Shown here piece by piece: positions 37,488 through 49,163 of a stretch of DNA of 64,000 nucleotides. The stretch comes from Gambelia wislizenii (taxonomy: Eukaryota; Chordata; Lepidosauria; Squamata; Crotaphytidae). The stretch lies in contig JAUMIR010000004.1 of assembly GCA_030847615.1 (NCBI GenBank), forward strand, positions 84,165,001 to 84,229,000, in the 5' to 3' direction. The notes under the pieces were generated by a model. It had not been told where the DNA came from and did not search any database. It worked only from the letters and a program-made list of their open reading frames with translations. How positions within the stretch are numbered: position 1 is the first letter of the stretch; every line of letters starts with the position of its first letter. Position numbers and translations under genes: made by a program.

Positions 37488-37714
37488 TGGGTCCTCTCTC
37501 AGTACACAACTATATAGCACTATATTTCACTTTAACAGGCATGGTAACATCCTAAGGAATCCTGGGATTTGCAGTTTAGGGAAGGGCATTTATAATTCTC
37601 AGCCAGAGAGCTCTAGTGCCTCACCAAACTAAAAATTCCAAGTTTCCATAAGATGGTGCCATGACAGTTAAACTGGAATAAATAGTTCTATAACTGTGTA
37701 GTGTGAAAGGGCCC
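37488..37714. mobile_element. Palindromic hAT-like MITE, copy 4
   Basis: Left arm ctctctcagtacacaactat, right arm ctgtgtagtgtgaaagggcc; centre with aatcctgggatttgcagttt. One of the better preserved copies of the family. Confidence 0.7.
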
Positions 37715-37989
37715 CATATCATATTTGTTGGTCTTGCCCAATATTGTCAACTGTGTGACTTTCAGCAATTCACCAGGTTTCTGGGGCTGTTCCATTTGCC
37801 TGTTAGTTGCCTCTAACTGGAGAGGGAAGGAACTGAAATTGTGTTTTGTTGTGGATACAACAAATGCACTTTACCAATGAGATAGAAATCCATCCTGTTA
37901 TCAGGGATTGGATAATGAAAGAAGGTGCTATTTTCCTTTGCTTGAAAGGCACGTATATGAGGAGGCCTTTTTCATTATGTAATCAAACA

Positions 37990-38095
37990 AACACAGAGTC
38001 CTGTGGTGTACCTCAAAGATTAGTAAATTTATCATAGCATGAGCTTTCATGAGGTATAGCTCATTTCATCAGACACATGAAGTGCTATTCACCAT
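37990..38095 (-). repeat. Dispersed repeat copy carrying the hammerhead-like core
   Basis: cagagtcctgtggtgtacct, then cttt..agcatgagctttcatgagg and tcatttcatcagacacatga. Matches the order of blocks at 54423-54505. Confidence 0.55.
38045..38072 (-). ncRNA. Hammerhead-like core (CTGATGA, 5-bp stem II, GAAA)
   Basis: Minus strand: CTGATGA (38072-38066), A, ATGAG, loop CTATAC, CTCAT, GAAA (38048-38045). Stem II pairs perfectly over five bases. It sits in a copy of a dispersed repeat that also includes acagagtcctgtggtgtacc at 37995. No matching cleavage triplet and stem I/III partner were identified, so activity is not claimed. Confidence 0.4.
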
Positions 38096-38509
38096 TTCAG
38101 GTTCATACACAGTATAGAGAGTTCTGCAAATGCCATGGACTGCCCAAAAGACAAATAGGTCTGAGAGCAAATCAAGCCTTAACTCTCCCAAGAAGCCAAA
38201 ATGATTGGGGCTATCATACTTTGGACACAATTCACTGGAAAAGACAATAATGCCTGGTAAAGCTGAAGGTAGTAGGGAAAAAAAGGAAGACCATAGTATA
38301 GTTGAATTGACTCAATCAAAGAAGACATGGCCCTGAATTAGCAAGACCTGAGCAGGGCTACTAATAACAGGGTCTTTAGAAGATCTCTCATTATAGGATT
38401 GTCATAAGTTGAAACCAACTTCATGACACATAATAACAAATGGGGTGGGGGGGGTGGACTCACACACAAAAAAAGACAATCACAGAATGCATGGTAAGAG
38501 GCTGTGGTA

Positions 38510-38737
38510 AGATCTCATTGTTATGTCAATTTGTTTCCTAACGTATGGCAACTCTAAGGCAAATCTATCACAAGGTTTCCTAGCAAGATTTGTTCGGAAG
38601 GGCATTGCTTTCCTTTTAGGTTGAGAGAGGGTGATTGCCCAGGGTCACCCAGTGGGTTTCCATGGCTGAGTAGGGATTCCAACCCTGCTCTCCCAGAGTC
38701 CCAGTCCAACACTCAAACCACTACACCATGCTGGCTC
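38510..38737 (-). mobile_element. tRNA-derived SINE, near full length
   Basis: Minus strand begins gagccagcatggtgtagtgg, then gggttggaatccctactcag (B box) and cactgggtgaccctgggca, ending with the acgttaggaaacaaattgac region where others have the tcggaaacgacttgaaggca block. Confidence 0.85.
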
Positions 38738-40044
38738 CTGGAGGGTGTGGTATGGAAGGGAGGTTGTGTTTTGTTACATATTTTACACAACTTACACCCC
38801 ACTTCCTTGTAGATTCTAATTTCAGTAATCCCTTTTCCCAAATGCAAAGTTCCTAAATTCTTTTCTCCCCATCTGAATAACCTGGCCTCCCCTTATAAAA
38901 CACTGCAGTCCCCAAAGATATTCCTTGCAAGGAATGATCAATCAAATCACAACTCCCTGGAACTGGGGTTGGCTGTCCCTGCATGATTTATGAACTGGTT
39001 GAATTGGGAAACTAGGAGTTCATAGTTAAGCAACTTACCCTCTGGGTGGCTGAGGTGAGTTGCTACTTCAGAATAATCACAGACTCAGAACCTTCCTCTA
39101 TTTGGCAGAACATCAGGAAGACCAGGAAAGAAGCAATGTCGATGTCATGGCTTCAAGTTCAGACTTTGCTCCCTCTGTGCAAGGAAGCCTTAATAAGGAG
39201 AATTGGGAGGGGTCTGAAAGGCATGGAGCAATTAATATTCTTCACAACTCCACAGTTGCGTGATGCAGGGACCACACCTTTTGCTCTTTGGTCTCTCCTA
39301 TGCACAGAGGAATATGCCACCCCCTTCAGTATTGCCACTGCTGGTACATAGCAACCCTAACCTGCAGTTATTTTAAAGGGCCACTCCTCTTGCTCATAGA
39401 TCCCTCAACTTCCACCAGAGGCTGACTATAGAATCACATTGGAGGACCTAGAAATGCCTAGAGAGAACATTTTTTTTCAGTCGCATATAGGGCAACAGTG
39501 GTGGCAGTAGCAAATGCAGTAACCTGTGAATATTCAAATCCAGGAATGCTTAACCCACAAATGTGGAGGAACAACTGTATTATATCAGATAAGAGCTTGG
39601 AAATGTTACTTTTTGGAGTACAGCTCTCAGGTTTCAGGAGTTCTGGTTCCAAAGAATATTTTTTCCATGCTCTGCATTAAATGCATCTTTGCTTTTGTCA
39701 ATGTATGCCATTTTGTTTTATTTAAAACAATAGTCACAGATGACCTCATTCTGTATTGGGGACCATGGCACAGGTGGAGAAGGTTTAACTCAATTTTGGT
39801 TTTGGCACATTTTTATTGAGCCCACCACAAATTACAAATTGAGCTTGCCATATTTAAAATGGTCCTCCCACAAGACAACATCTTGATAGGTGGAAAAGGA
39901 ACTCCCACCCCTTATTCTGAAATAGTAAACTATTTTCTTTCCTTCTCTCGCTCATTTATTATCATCCTTCCACTACTGGCAATGCTGATGCTGTTTTCTT
40001 TGGCAACTGCTAAGAGCTGCAAAGATCAGACCACAAGAATTTGA
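38738..40044. other. Non-coding sequence, nothing recognised
   Basis: Upstream of EPS8L3. A 101-codon frame at 39046-39351 shows no family resemblance and no splice support. Confidence 0.55.
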
Positions 40045-40178
40045 CAGCACTAATGCAGGACATTAGAGGCATCAGGAACTCCAACAGAATTTCTATATGG
40101 AGTCAGGAATATTTTTTTTTTTAAAGAAGTAGGGCAACCCATATGAACAAACACAGTGCTTAAGAATGCATTTATACT
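40045..40178. repeat. Unnamed repeat pair, copy 1
   Basis: gcactaatgcaggacattag and gaacaaacacagtgcttaag match the copy at 47325. Confidence 0.55.
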
Positions 40179-40269
40179 TTCCGGCATCTTTGCTTTTATC
40201 ATAAAATTTTCAGCCTCACATGTTCTAGATTGGTTTGCTTCATCTCAGGAACTCTGATGGATACTCTAA

Positions 40270-40857
40270 GAACTGTATCAGATGAGCCCCTTAAAATGTT
40301 CTTTTGCTGGCATAAAAAATCCATGTTTATGTCAGCAAACAAATGCTCCCCATCACACTTACCTTGCTTTCCTGGCAAAGGTTTCCCCAGCAATGAAAGA
40401 GGAAGTGAACGGAGCTCTGTTCACTTCCTTGTTCAAAATCCCGCAGATTCTCACGAGACTTCATCGTGCAGGAAATTTAAAAAAAAAAACACAAAAAGAA
40501 CACACAAAAAGTTACACAAAGCACACACACACACACTTTAAAAGTCCCAAGTTACTTGCGGAGAGTCATAAAAGTGCATCACTTTACCTGGACGTCATGA
40601 TCTCACCCGGAAGTGTTTGCACTGGACCAGCCATTCTAGCTTCATTAACATGAGTACAATGGCACGAGGTTTCACACACTGGCAATGTTGGCACTGAAGT
40701 GTCACAGCCCATCTATTGACAGCTTAAGCTGTCAACTAAAAAGTACAGATTTTGGCAGGGACATAAATGTGAAAGGGCGACATTGTGTGGTATGCGTGCC
40801 CTTTTGCATTTATGTGGCATCATTATGATGCCATATTTAGTGCATCTGATAAAATCC
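40270..40857. mobile_element. Harbinger-like MITE (same family), 588 bp, TAA duplication
   Basis: Ends gaactgtatcagatgagc and gtgcatctgataaaatcc, flanked by TAA (40267-40269, 40858-40860). Nearly the same length as the copy at 21284 and sharing, in inverse orientation, the gaacggagctctgttcactt palindrome. Contains an A-rich stretch and a short CA run near 40470-40540. Confidence 0.85.
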
Positions 40858-41149
40858 TAAGTAGCCATGGGGGTCTGCAGGAAGAACCTTAGGCAAGGAG
40901 AGAAGAAATGACTTGATTCGGAGTTCTAGAGGAGCCTGGACTGCTCATGTCAATTTTCACATTCTTATTGCCAGCCAGCTAATATGAAATAAGTTTTTCA
41001 TTTTGAATTGTACGAGCGTTCTTCTGGGGTATGTGGGGTTTTGTGGTATGAAAAATGACCTTTTAATCCTCAGCAGACTGTATCACTTCTACAAACAACT
41101 TCACAGTTCCTGCACTTCCCTACAAAGATCCAACACCCCAGAAAACTGA

Positions 41150-41788
41150 GGGCTTTATCAGACTAGTGTCTAAAAACGCTGTTATTCTGCGAATGAGGAA
41201 AGCGGAAACATGGTGGCATTATTACATTATTGTACGTCACTGTAATCACACAAAAGAACTGCCACAGAATTATCACATGACTACCACTACCACTTCAAGA
41301 ACAGGACTTTACTTCCATGATCTGGTATGGGCGAGAGTTTGGTGGTTCTCATGAGAAGTCACGAGTGTGCTTAAAAACACCAAAAAACCCTTAATTTGCA
41401 AACTAAATAAACACAAACACTTAAACAAACCTAAAAACATGCAAACAAACCAGGGCAGTTCATAAAAAGAGCATCCTGTGGATAGTTTTCATGTTTTCAC
41501 CTGGAGGTTTTCTCACTGTGAATGGGGAGGGAGGAAAGAGGACTGCCCATTCACGGTATAATCTCGTGATTACAGTGGGACATGTTTTCACATGCTCATC
41601 ATTACTGCAAAAAAAAAAAAGTTATTGAGAGCTATTGATGGCTTATCCCATCAATTGAAAGGAATTCCTTATTTGTGGCTGGAGCACAGATTGACCACAT
41701 GAACATGACAACGTGGTGCAATAGCATAAATTATTCATGCTACCATAATGTTGTAATTGTGTGGTTTTTGCTGCATCTGATAATGTCC
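41150..41788. mobile_element. Harbinger-like MITE (same family), about 639 bp
   Basis: Ends gggctttatcagactag and tgctgcatctgataatgtcc form TIRs. The flanks TGA / TAA differ by one base. Internal ttggtggttctcatgagaag is shared with a fragment at about 31930-31965. Confidence 0.75.
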
Positions 41789-41884
41789 TAAATAGCAACA
41801 ATGGACTACTCTGTGGATTGCCACAGAACACTCTGGGTAGAATTTTATTAGTGGCATACATTTGCTCTATGTGCATGTATATCT

Positions 41885-42280
41885 TGTTTTAAATGGGACA
41901 CAAGGGGCTATTCTCTGGTCTCTTGCACCCATCCAAAACCACCATCCCCACAGCTGCCAAGTTCCATGGAGTTGTTATTGCAGTAATGGAGAGGGAGGGA
42001 GGGAGGGAGATGGCCAAGCAGTGGGGACTACTTCTTATCCCCATTGCAATTCCTGTGTGTCAGAGGCAGATAAATCATATTCCTGTACCTTACTCTCAAT
42101 CGTGGAGTGCATGGATAAAAGGCAAACTCCACCACTTAGTTACTTCTGCCTCTATGACCATTTAACAGCTACGCCCCATGGGGCTTGGCAGCTGCCTGGA
42201 GAGACAGGCATGGAGCTGCATACCACTCTGCATGCACCATCCTGGGTCTTAGACTTTAACTGCTCACAGTAGAAAACTCT
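41885..42280. repeat. Unnamed dispersed repeat, copy 1
   Basis: caaaaccaccatccccacag, ctgccaagttccatggagtt, agctacgccccatggggctt and ggcagctgcctgg correspond in order to blocks at 57440-57715. Includes a short gagg array. Confidence 0.5.
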
Positions 42281-42784
42281 TGGAATTGGGAAATCTGAGA
42301 GTAGATCACTCTAGCTGAGTAATCCAATTGACAAAGCAGAAACTGAACAACAGCAGCTCTTTTCTCTCCCCACTATACATGGTGTGTAGCAGAGAAAGAA
42401 AACAAGCTTAGCCTTCCTTGTAAAATATATAAACATAGTTTTATGTACTAATTATGTACATATGTACAAATGTACTAATTATTTGTGCATAGTTAGACAC
42501 AGGATATTATGGAGAAGAGAGAGAAGGTAAAAGTGATGGCATATCAGAGTGATGAAGACAGCAGGTATGGTAGAACAAACAACATGAAGTCTGCAAACTA
42601 GCAATCAGTGAGGAGAGGAATGCAAAAGTTGCATACACTTCAACATTTCACAGATGAGAAAAGGAACACATGTGGTCAAGCAAATGTGGTCAAGATGCCA
42701 AAAAGTTATAAATGAGGAAGAACACACAAGCTAGAAGAAGCTTCAGCAGTTTGCTTTTGCCCTAGTCTACAGGGAAGGGCAAGA

Positions 42785-42853
42785 TTCCTCTCCTCTCCTC
42801 TCCTCTCCTCTCCTCTCCTCTCCTCTCCTCTCCTCTCCTCTCCTCTCCTCTCC
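42785..42853. repeat. (TCCTC)n pentanucleotide microsatellite
   Basis: About 13 nearly perfect units; a pure pyrimidine strand of roughly 69 bases that can form triplex DNA. Lies just downstream of the candidate 5' exon. Confidence 0.97.
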
Positions 42854-42976
42854 CTCCTGCGGAGTTAATTGAATGCAAACCACTTTTGCACTTTTCCAGC
42901 AACTGAAGTCAGCTGAAGACAATAGGTGAAAGTGGGAAGAGGAGAACTGAAACTGGGAGTGGGCTCCCGCTTACCT

Positions 42977-43209
42977 GTCACGGGAAGAGGTGCTTGAAGA
43001 AAGCAATGGAAGCACTTCAAGGAAGGGATGGGCAAGTAGGAGAGTGGGCGGAGGCAGCACTGTTGAGCCAGAGGAAGGGAGGAAACCTCTCCCTCGTGGT
43101 GGGAACTGCCTACAGAGCTTTAAAATTGGTTGCAGTGGTGGTGGGTGGCGGCAGTGGCGGCAGCAGATGAAACTCCTCAGGGACAGTGAAGACACGTCCC
43201 TGCAGAGAA
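42977..43209 (-). other. Candidate untranslated 5' exon of EPS8L3
   Basis: A GC-rich stretch unlike its AT-rich surroundings, with CCGCC-type triplet runs, ends on the minus strand in GTGACAG|GTAAGC, a good splice donor at 42976-42975. A possible acceptor (ctctgcag) precedes it at about 43210. Coding exon 1 of EPS8L3 needs an upstream exon, and this block is on the right strand about 10 kb away. It also has an open frame, but no similarity was recognised. The link is inference only. Confidence 0.25.
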
Positions 43210-43321
43210 TAATAATGTGCAGGTCTGAGAGGGGGGTGCAGGGGAATGAGGGGACATGCGGCTAAAACTCCATTCAGAATTTTTGCCCCACATGTAGAAG
43301 TCTGTCAGGCAGAGTCTAAGT

Positions 43322-45060
43322 AGTAATAATAAAAATAATAAAATTTATTTATACCCCGCCCCTCTGTTAAAACAAAAATTAAAATACAATACAGATAAAA
43401 ATCCATAAACACCCCCCACCCCCACCCTCCCCCATAAAAAAATATTAAACAAATGTAAATTAAAAGCAACGGTCTAAAATCACCTTTAAAAACAATAAAT
43501 ACAATAAATAGCCAGCGGACTAAAAGAAGCCAGGATCCCCTGAGGCCGGGATGTAATTTGGAAAGGCCTGCCGAAAGAGATCCGTCTTTAGTGCTTTTTA
43601 AAAGCTACTCAAGCTCGTCATCTGACAGATCTCGTTTGGCAGGTCATTTCACAATTTGGGGGTGATTACCGAAAAGGCCCTCTGGGAGGTTGCAGACAGC
43701 CTAGATTTTTGTGGCTGAAGCAAATTCCTCCCAGAGGACTGGAGTGCGCGGGGAGGATTGTATGGGAGGAGGCGGTTCCGGAGATAAGTTGGACCCAAGC
43801 CATTTAGGGCTTTAAAGGTGGGCCCGGAAACTGATAGGCAGCCAGTGGAGAGATCTTAACACTGGAGTTATATGGTCTCTCTGAGATGTTCCCGAGACCA
43901 CTCTGGCTGCCATATTTTGTACCAACTGAAGTTTCCGGACCAAGCATGAGGGCAGCCCCATGTAGAGCGCATTGCAGAAATCTAGACGAGAGGTTACCAG
44001 CGCGTGCACTACAGTCTCAAGGTCCTTTAATTCCAGGAAATGGCGCAGCTGGCGTATCAGCCGAAGCTGATAACAGGTGCTCCTGACCATCGCATTCACC
44101 TGACACGTCATCTGAAGTGATGAATCAAGGAGCACCCCCTGACTGCGAACACAGTCCTTAACGGAGAGCGTGACCCTGTCCAGGACTGGAGGTTGCAACC
44201 CAGCTCCTGGTTTTGGGGCCGTTACCGTGAGCACCTCCGTTTTGTCTGGATTTAATCTCAATCTGTTTTTCCTCATCCAGCCCATTACTGCTTTAAGACA
44301 GTCATTAAGAGGAGAGACACCATTGGAATTCGAGGCCAACGATCGGGACAAGGAGAAATAGATCTGGGTTTCATCAGCGTACTGATAACACCCAGCCCCA
44401 TAACTCCGAATAATCTTACCCAGCGGCTTCATATAGATGTTAAACATCATCGGGGACAGGATGGCGCCCTGCGGAACACCACAAGTAAGCTCCTTTCTGC
44501 TGGAGCAACTGTCCCCGAGCAACACCCTCTGGGACCTGCCCGAGAGGAAGGACTGGAACCACTGGAGCGCAGTGCCTCTGATTCCTAATCCTCTCAGGTG
44601 ATCCAAGAGGATGCTATGATCTATCGTATCAAAAGCCACTGAGATGTCCAAAAACACCAACAGGGTCACACTACCCCTGTCAATGCTTAGATGCAGATCG
44701 TCAGTTAAGGCAACCATGGCAGTCTCAACTCCAAATCCCGTCCTAAAGCCAGTTTGAAATGGGTCTAGATAATCGGTTTCATCCAAGACCACTTGGAGTT
44801 GAAGTGCAACTGCCCTCTCAATCACTTTGCTCAAGAATGGTAACATAGAAACTGGCCTATAGTTGTTCATGTCCAGGGGGTCAAGGGAAGATTTTTTCAG
44901 GAGCGGCCTAACAGCTGCTTCCTTTAAACAAGATGGAACACACCCTTCTCTGAGGGATGCATTGATGGTGTCCTTAAGGAACACCATCAAGGCAGTCCCC
45001 CCCTGGATGGCCAGCCATGAAGGGCAAGGATCAAGAGGGCATTCATTGAAATCATTCTAA
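43322..45060 (-). mobile_element. L2-like LINE, 5'-truncated, with long RT frame
   Basis: The minus-strand 3' end is an AAT-rich tail preceded by the stem gccgccc...gggcggggtataaata seen also at 29041. The body encodes L2/CR1-clade RT. The 5' end lies near 45060, where the LDPCPSWL motif of the family is just present. Confidence 0.9.
43812..44990 (-). pseudogene. L2-like ORF2 reverse transcriptase part (392 codons open)
   Basis: Contains VRPLLKKSSLDPLDMNNYRP, LDISVAFDTIDHSILLDHL, CGVPQGAILSPMMFNIYMKP and a catalytic box reading YADETQIY. The second Asp of YADD is Glu, likely harmful for catalysis. The frame closes at 43812 by a frameshift; the normal C-terminus (LWNGLP...[10 protein letters not shown] type) follows in another frame at about 43500-43800. 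Confidence 0.9.
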
Positions 45061-45233
45061 ACCCTTTGTTGACCAGCAGGATGTGTGTTTATCCTGTGTA
45101 CATTAAAATAAATACATGAATAAATTTCAGATTCCACAATGAGGTCAAATGGTCCCCTTGCCTCCTCAACCCCCCACACACCCATGAACAAGCACATTGC
45201 TACCTGCTCACTCATTCTGATATTAAGGGTATA

Positions 45234-45464
45234 CAGTGGGCCCTTGGTATCCACTGAGGTTTGGTTCCAAGAACCCCCTGCCCCCGATACCAAAATCCAT
45301 GGATACTCAAGTCCCATTATATACAATGGCATAGTAAAATGGTGTCCCTTATATAAAATGGAAAAATCAAAGTTTGCTTCTTTGATTTTTTTTTAAAAAA
45401 TATTTTCAAGCCATTGATGGTTGAATCCATGGATAAAGAATCCGTGGATATGGAGGGCCGACTG
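45234..45464. mobile_element. Tc1/mariner-type MITE, TA duplication
   Basis: Ends cagtgggcccttggtatcca and tggatatggagggccgactg are imperfect inverse complements of about 22 bases, flanked by TA (45232-45233, 45465-45466). Internal motifs ccatggatactcaagtccca and ttgaatccatggataaagaa are also inverted. Confidence 0.85.
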
Positions 45465-45747
45465 TACTCTGATCAGGTCTAGTTTAAACTATAGAGCAGG
45501 AGCCTAGTCAAGCTGGAGTCCTGCTACTCTTTCAAGCACCCTCAATATTTCATGCTACACTGAACTTTCCTTTTCAAAATGACAAAAACCACTGGCCATT
45601 TTTTCAGCAGCAGGAAAAGTTATGTTTTAGGGGATAGCATGTGGCCAGAAAAAAAAGTAGTTCAATGTATTTGTTTGAGATGATGCACGTATGGACTGGA
45701 TATATGTTTTGGCCTGTGAATGATGACATAAAGCACAACTTGGATAT

Positions 45748-46271
45748 TATTAAAAATATTTTTATTAAAACAATCATTAACATAACATAACTTAACATGA
45801 CTTACATTCCTTAAGATAACATAATGTAACATTATATAACATACATAACATAATGTTTCCACCCCAAAAAACCCCACGAAAAATACACCAAAATCTTTCA
45901 TACTTTCATACATCCAGATACCTGTAATTATATTTATTTTTCTCATTATTCTAAGCTATCTTCTTTCTCACTTTCTCACCTTCATACATCTTCATACCTT
46001 CTTCCTCACACATTGACTTCCTTTCTTTCATTATCCAGGTTTGTAACTCTATGTATTCTTTCCCCCTCTTTTCTACTATTCAGCCTTTCATTTAACCTAT
46101 TTTTTTCATCTTTATTTGATATTTATTCCGATAAATTCCACTCCAATATTCCAATTTTGGAATATTACTAATCCATTCCTCCTCCAGGTTTTCCTCCAAA
46201 TTAATTATATCTTCCCAACCTTCCAGATCTTTCCATGTCCTTTTTCCATCCAACATTATTGACAGTCTTTC
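45748..46271 (-). mobile_element. L1, 5'-truncated, 14-bp target duplication
   Basis: Flanked by cacaacttggatat at 45734-45747 and 46272-46285. The minus-strand end has AATAAAAATATTTTT. A 60-codon frame at 46092-46274 (TWKDLEGWEDIINLEEN, IYRNKYQIKMKKIG end) fits the extreme C-terminus of an L1 ORF2-type protein, though that identity is tentative. Confidence 0.75.
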
Positions 46272-46819
46272 CACAACTTGGATATCAAAGCTAAAATAAT
46301 CATGGCAAATGGTTCACCTTCTGCTCCTATCTGTAGTGCTATCTGCTGGCAGGGACTGGGCATGCCTTGAAATCAAACGGAGGAAACTGTATAGATTTGG
46401 AATTTATTCAAAGACCTAAGTCTTCCTTCTGTACCACTCCAACCTGCTGTTCTGAAACAAGCAAAACACAGCAGATCAATACTGGCAGCAGCCTGCTTCT
46501 GGGTAACTGATAATCCCACCAAAACCTAGTGTGAATATTATGGCAGGTAACTGAATTTCTTCATCCTATGATGCAGAGATAACATTCTCAGAGATTAAAA
46601 ATGTCATGGAGTATTATTGTATATTAAGTGAAATTCTGCTATCCTGTTCTGAAAGCTTTCTTTCACCCTGCAAAGCTGTGGCTTCAAAATGAATGGAGAT
46701 GAAGCTACTTGCAGTGGCGGGACAGGGCGTGGGGGGGGGGCAACAAGGGAAGAGAAAAAGGGGGCTTTATAATCCTTTCCTTCTTGCGCCTTATGTGTCA
46801 AAACCAGCCTCTCCTTGGT

Positions 46820-47036
46820 TGCATTTACACTGCAGAAATAAAGCAGTCTGACACCGCTTTAACTGCCATGGCTCAATGCTATGGAATCCTAGGGTTTGTA
46901 GTTTGTTGTGGCACCAGAGCTTGCTGATAGAAAAGGCTAAATATCTCATAAAACTACAGATCCCAGAATTCCATAACATTGAGCCATGGCAGTTAAAGCT
47001 GTGTCAAACTGCTTTATTTCTGCCATGCAAATGCAG
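46820..47036. mobile_element. Palindromic hAT-like MITE, 'cagaaataaagcag' subfamily, copy 1
   Basis: TIRs begin gcatttacactgcagaaata (left) and mirror tttctgccatgcaaatgcag (right). The arms pair over most of the length (ctttaactgccatggctcaa against ttgagccatggcagttaaag). Imperfect 8-bp flanks (tccttggt / cccttgtt) suggest a hAT duplication. Confidence 0.72.
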
Positions 47037-47324
47037 CCCTTGTTAGCTATTTTCCTGGGAAGGCAAAATAGATGGGGATATGTATTTTTTTTTTTAACTT
47101 CAAGAGCAGTTGTTGGGGGGAGATTTTGAGATGACTGAAAAAAACTAGAAAGGAAATAGTTAGTGCTGCCTGCCAGAATATATCTCATGAGTACAGTTTG
47201 TGTGTTCAGTGTGTGCTTCTGCAACACACCTGCGCATTTTCCATGTGTGTTTATGTGTGAGTACACACATGGTCTGATCCTTAGTGTAACAGTGGGAGGG
47301 GAAATCCTCAGAACTTGGAAATTG

Positions 47325-47476
47325 TCAGCATTAATGCAGAACACAAGAGGCATCATGAACTCTAGCAAACATTACTGTGGAGTGAGGGCCATTACAATAA
47401 ATAAATAAATAAATAAATAAATATTTTTTAAAATGATGAGGGATCCAAATGAACAAACACAGTACTTAAGAATGTA
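47325..47476. repeat. Unnamed repeat pair, copy 2
   Basis: gcattaatgcagaacacaag, gaggcatcatgaactctagc and gaacaaacacagtacttaag; an (aaat)n run replaces the T/A run of copy 1. Confidence 0.55.
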
Positions 47477-48171
47477 TTTTCTGTATTACTTGTAGCTACT
47501 AAGGAGAAAACAACAACAGATGTTACCTTAAATAGCATGGTGGTTAGCACCACAGTATTTTCTGGTATCATTGCCCTTATCACAACATTGATAGCTTCAC
47601 AAGACCTGTCAGGAAAAGGGTCTCAGTGGTTTAGAACAGTGATGTAGCTATCCAGGAAGGAGACAAAACAAGGGCATTTCCTTCCAAAATAAGAATTCCA
47701 CCTGCCCTATGAAATGTTCCTTCACTCTCAGATTTCAGAGTCTCTTCTCTGTATCTGCTGCCCACCTGTCATCTTTGCAGATGTCAGTGAAGTAGGGGCA
47801 TCATACATATTAACTTTATGTTATGTTGTACAAGACAGGTGTACAGTACATTTCTTTATTTGCCAGCCAAAGGTAATCACTGCAGACCCCTCTGGTAATT
47901 CTGCCCCCCCCCGTGTAATTTTCCTTCAGTCCCAAAATTTCTAGCATTGTAGAGAGTGAGACATTGAAAACTGTTCAGAGCTAGAATTCTTCTATTTGCT
48001 GTGCTTCTATTTTTCTTGGTAACTCTTGTCTGCCACTTTTCGTTGGATGTCTAAACTGTATTTCTAAATGCTTGACTGAAGTTTTACGTTACTGCAATGC
48101 TAGAAATTTCAGGACTGAAGGAAAATTTCATTTGGGGCTTCAGAATTTTTACGGGGTGCAACCTTATCATT

Positions 48172-48360
48172 TTTTAATTTATTTTTTATTTATTTTTTAT
48201 ACCCCGCTCTTCAGCCACAAGGCTATCAGAGCAGCTTACAAATTGTTTTTAAGCAATAGCAATTTACACATCTACACTGCATTAAGCAGTTTCCAATGTG
48301 TGTTAGCTAATTGCCCCCACAAGCTGGGTACTCATTTTACCGACCTACGAAAGGATGGAA
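48172..48360 (-). repeat. LINE-like 3' end or unclassified repeat with 'taccccgc' motif
   Basis: The plus strand has a T-rich run then ttataccccgctcttcagcc, cagcttacaaattgttttta and gctgggtactcattttaccg. The ataccccgc motif beside a T run resembles an inverted L2-like tail, but the rest was not recognised. Confidence 0.4.
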
Positions 48361-49116
48361 GCCTCTCTGTGGCTACACTACTGCCTCCCTTGTTTCTCCC
48401 CATATATATGGCAGCTTCTTTGCAATAGAAGGGAAGTCTTCCAAAATAAAAATTGTGGAATTACGGTATGTGTGTGGTTACCCAAATCTTTGGGCATCTA
48501 CTATAACCTGTTTCTTAACCGTCTGTTCAAAGTGACAGCTGAATCTTTCTCCCTGGACTCCTTCCCCTTTCACTTTTTCTTTTTACCCCAAACCATGAGT
48601 TTCTATCACACAATCACAGTTGGGTTGTTGCTTCTTTTCTATTAAAATACGGAGGAGTCTGTCTATAACAGAGGTGAACATCATCCCAATAGTGCCATCT
48701 AGCAGCGAATGCTGGTAGTGCCGAAATGTCACTCAGCACAAAAGGCCACTCACTTATCTGTAGTTTCATTTGTTCAATGAAAAGTAGTAAAAACACGCAT
48801 ACTTCCTCCCCTCCTCATAATTCTTATGATTTGATAGGGAAAAAACATTCTATTTTTAGAATTCCCAGAATTAACTCTAGGTTTTTCATGAAAATGGCAC
48901 AAGGGTCTGCAGATCAGAACAGTCCCAGGGACAGAGAGTTCAGCACCAAAATCTGAGACCCACGGATGAGTTCTTGTGGTGTCCCAGGGTGGGCTCTGAT
49001 GATGTTATAAGGGTGAGGTTACAAGTGGCAGTCCCTGCTGATGCCATGAAGAATGAGACATTAAAGATTAAACGCAGTTGCAGAGAGTATAAAAAACATC
49101 AGGTTTAACAAAGGAG

Positions 49117-49118
<2 letters not shown>

Positions 49119-49160
<42 letters not shown>
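49119..49160. repeat. (AT)n microsatellite
   Basis: Twenty-one AT units followed by CT and CA runs. Confidence 0.97.

Positions 49161-49163
<3 letters not shown>

Noticed and set aside
39046..39351. 101-codon frame, plus strand
   Set aside because: No recognised motif; the nearby acttac donor-like sequence on the other strand would define only a tiny exon.
42781..42853. Regular short repeats as possible CRISPR array
   Set aside because: A simple pentanucleotide microsatellite without spacers; the genome is vertebrate.
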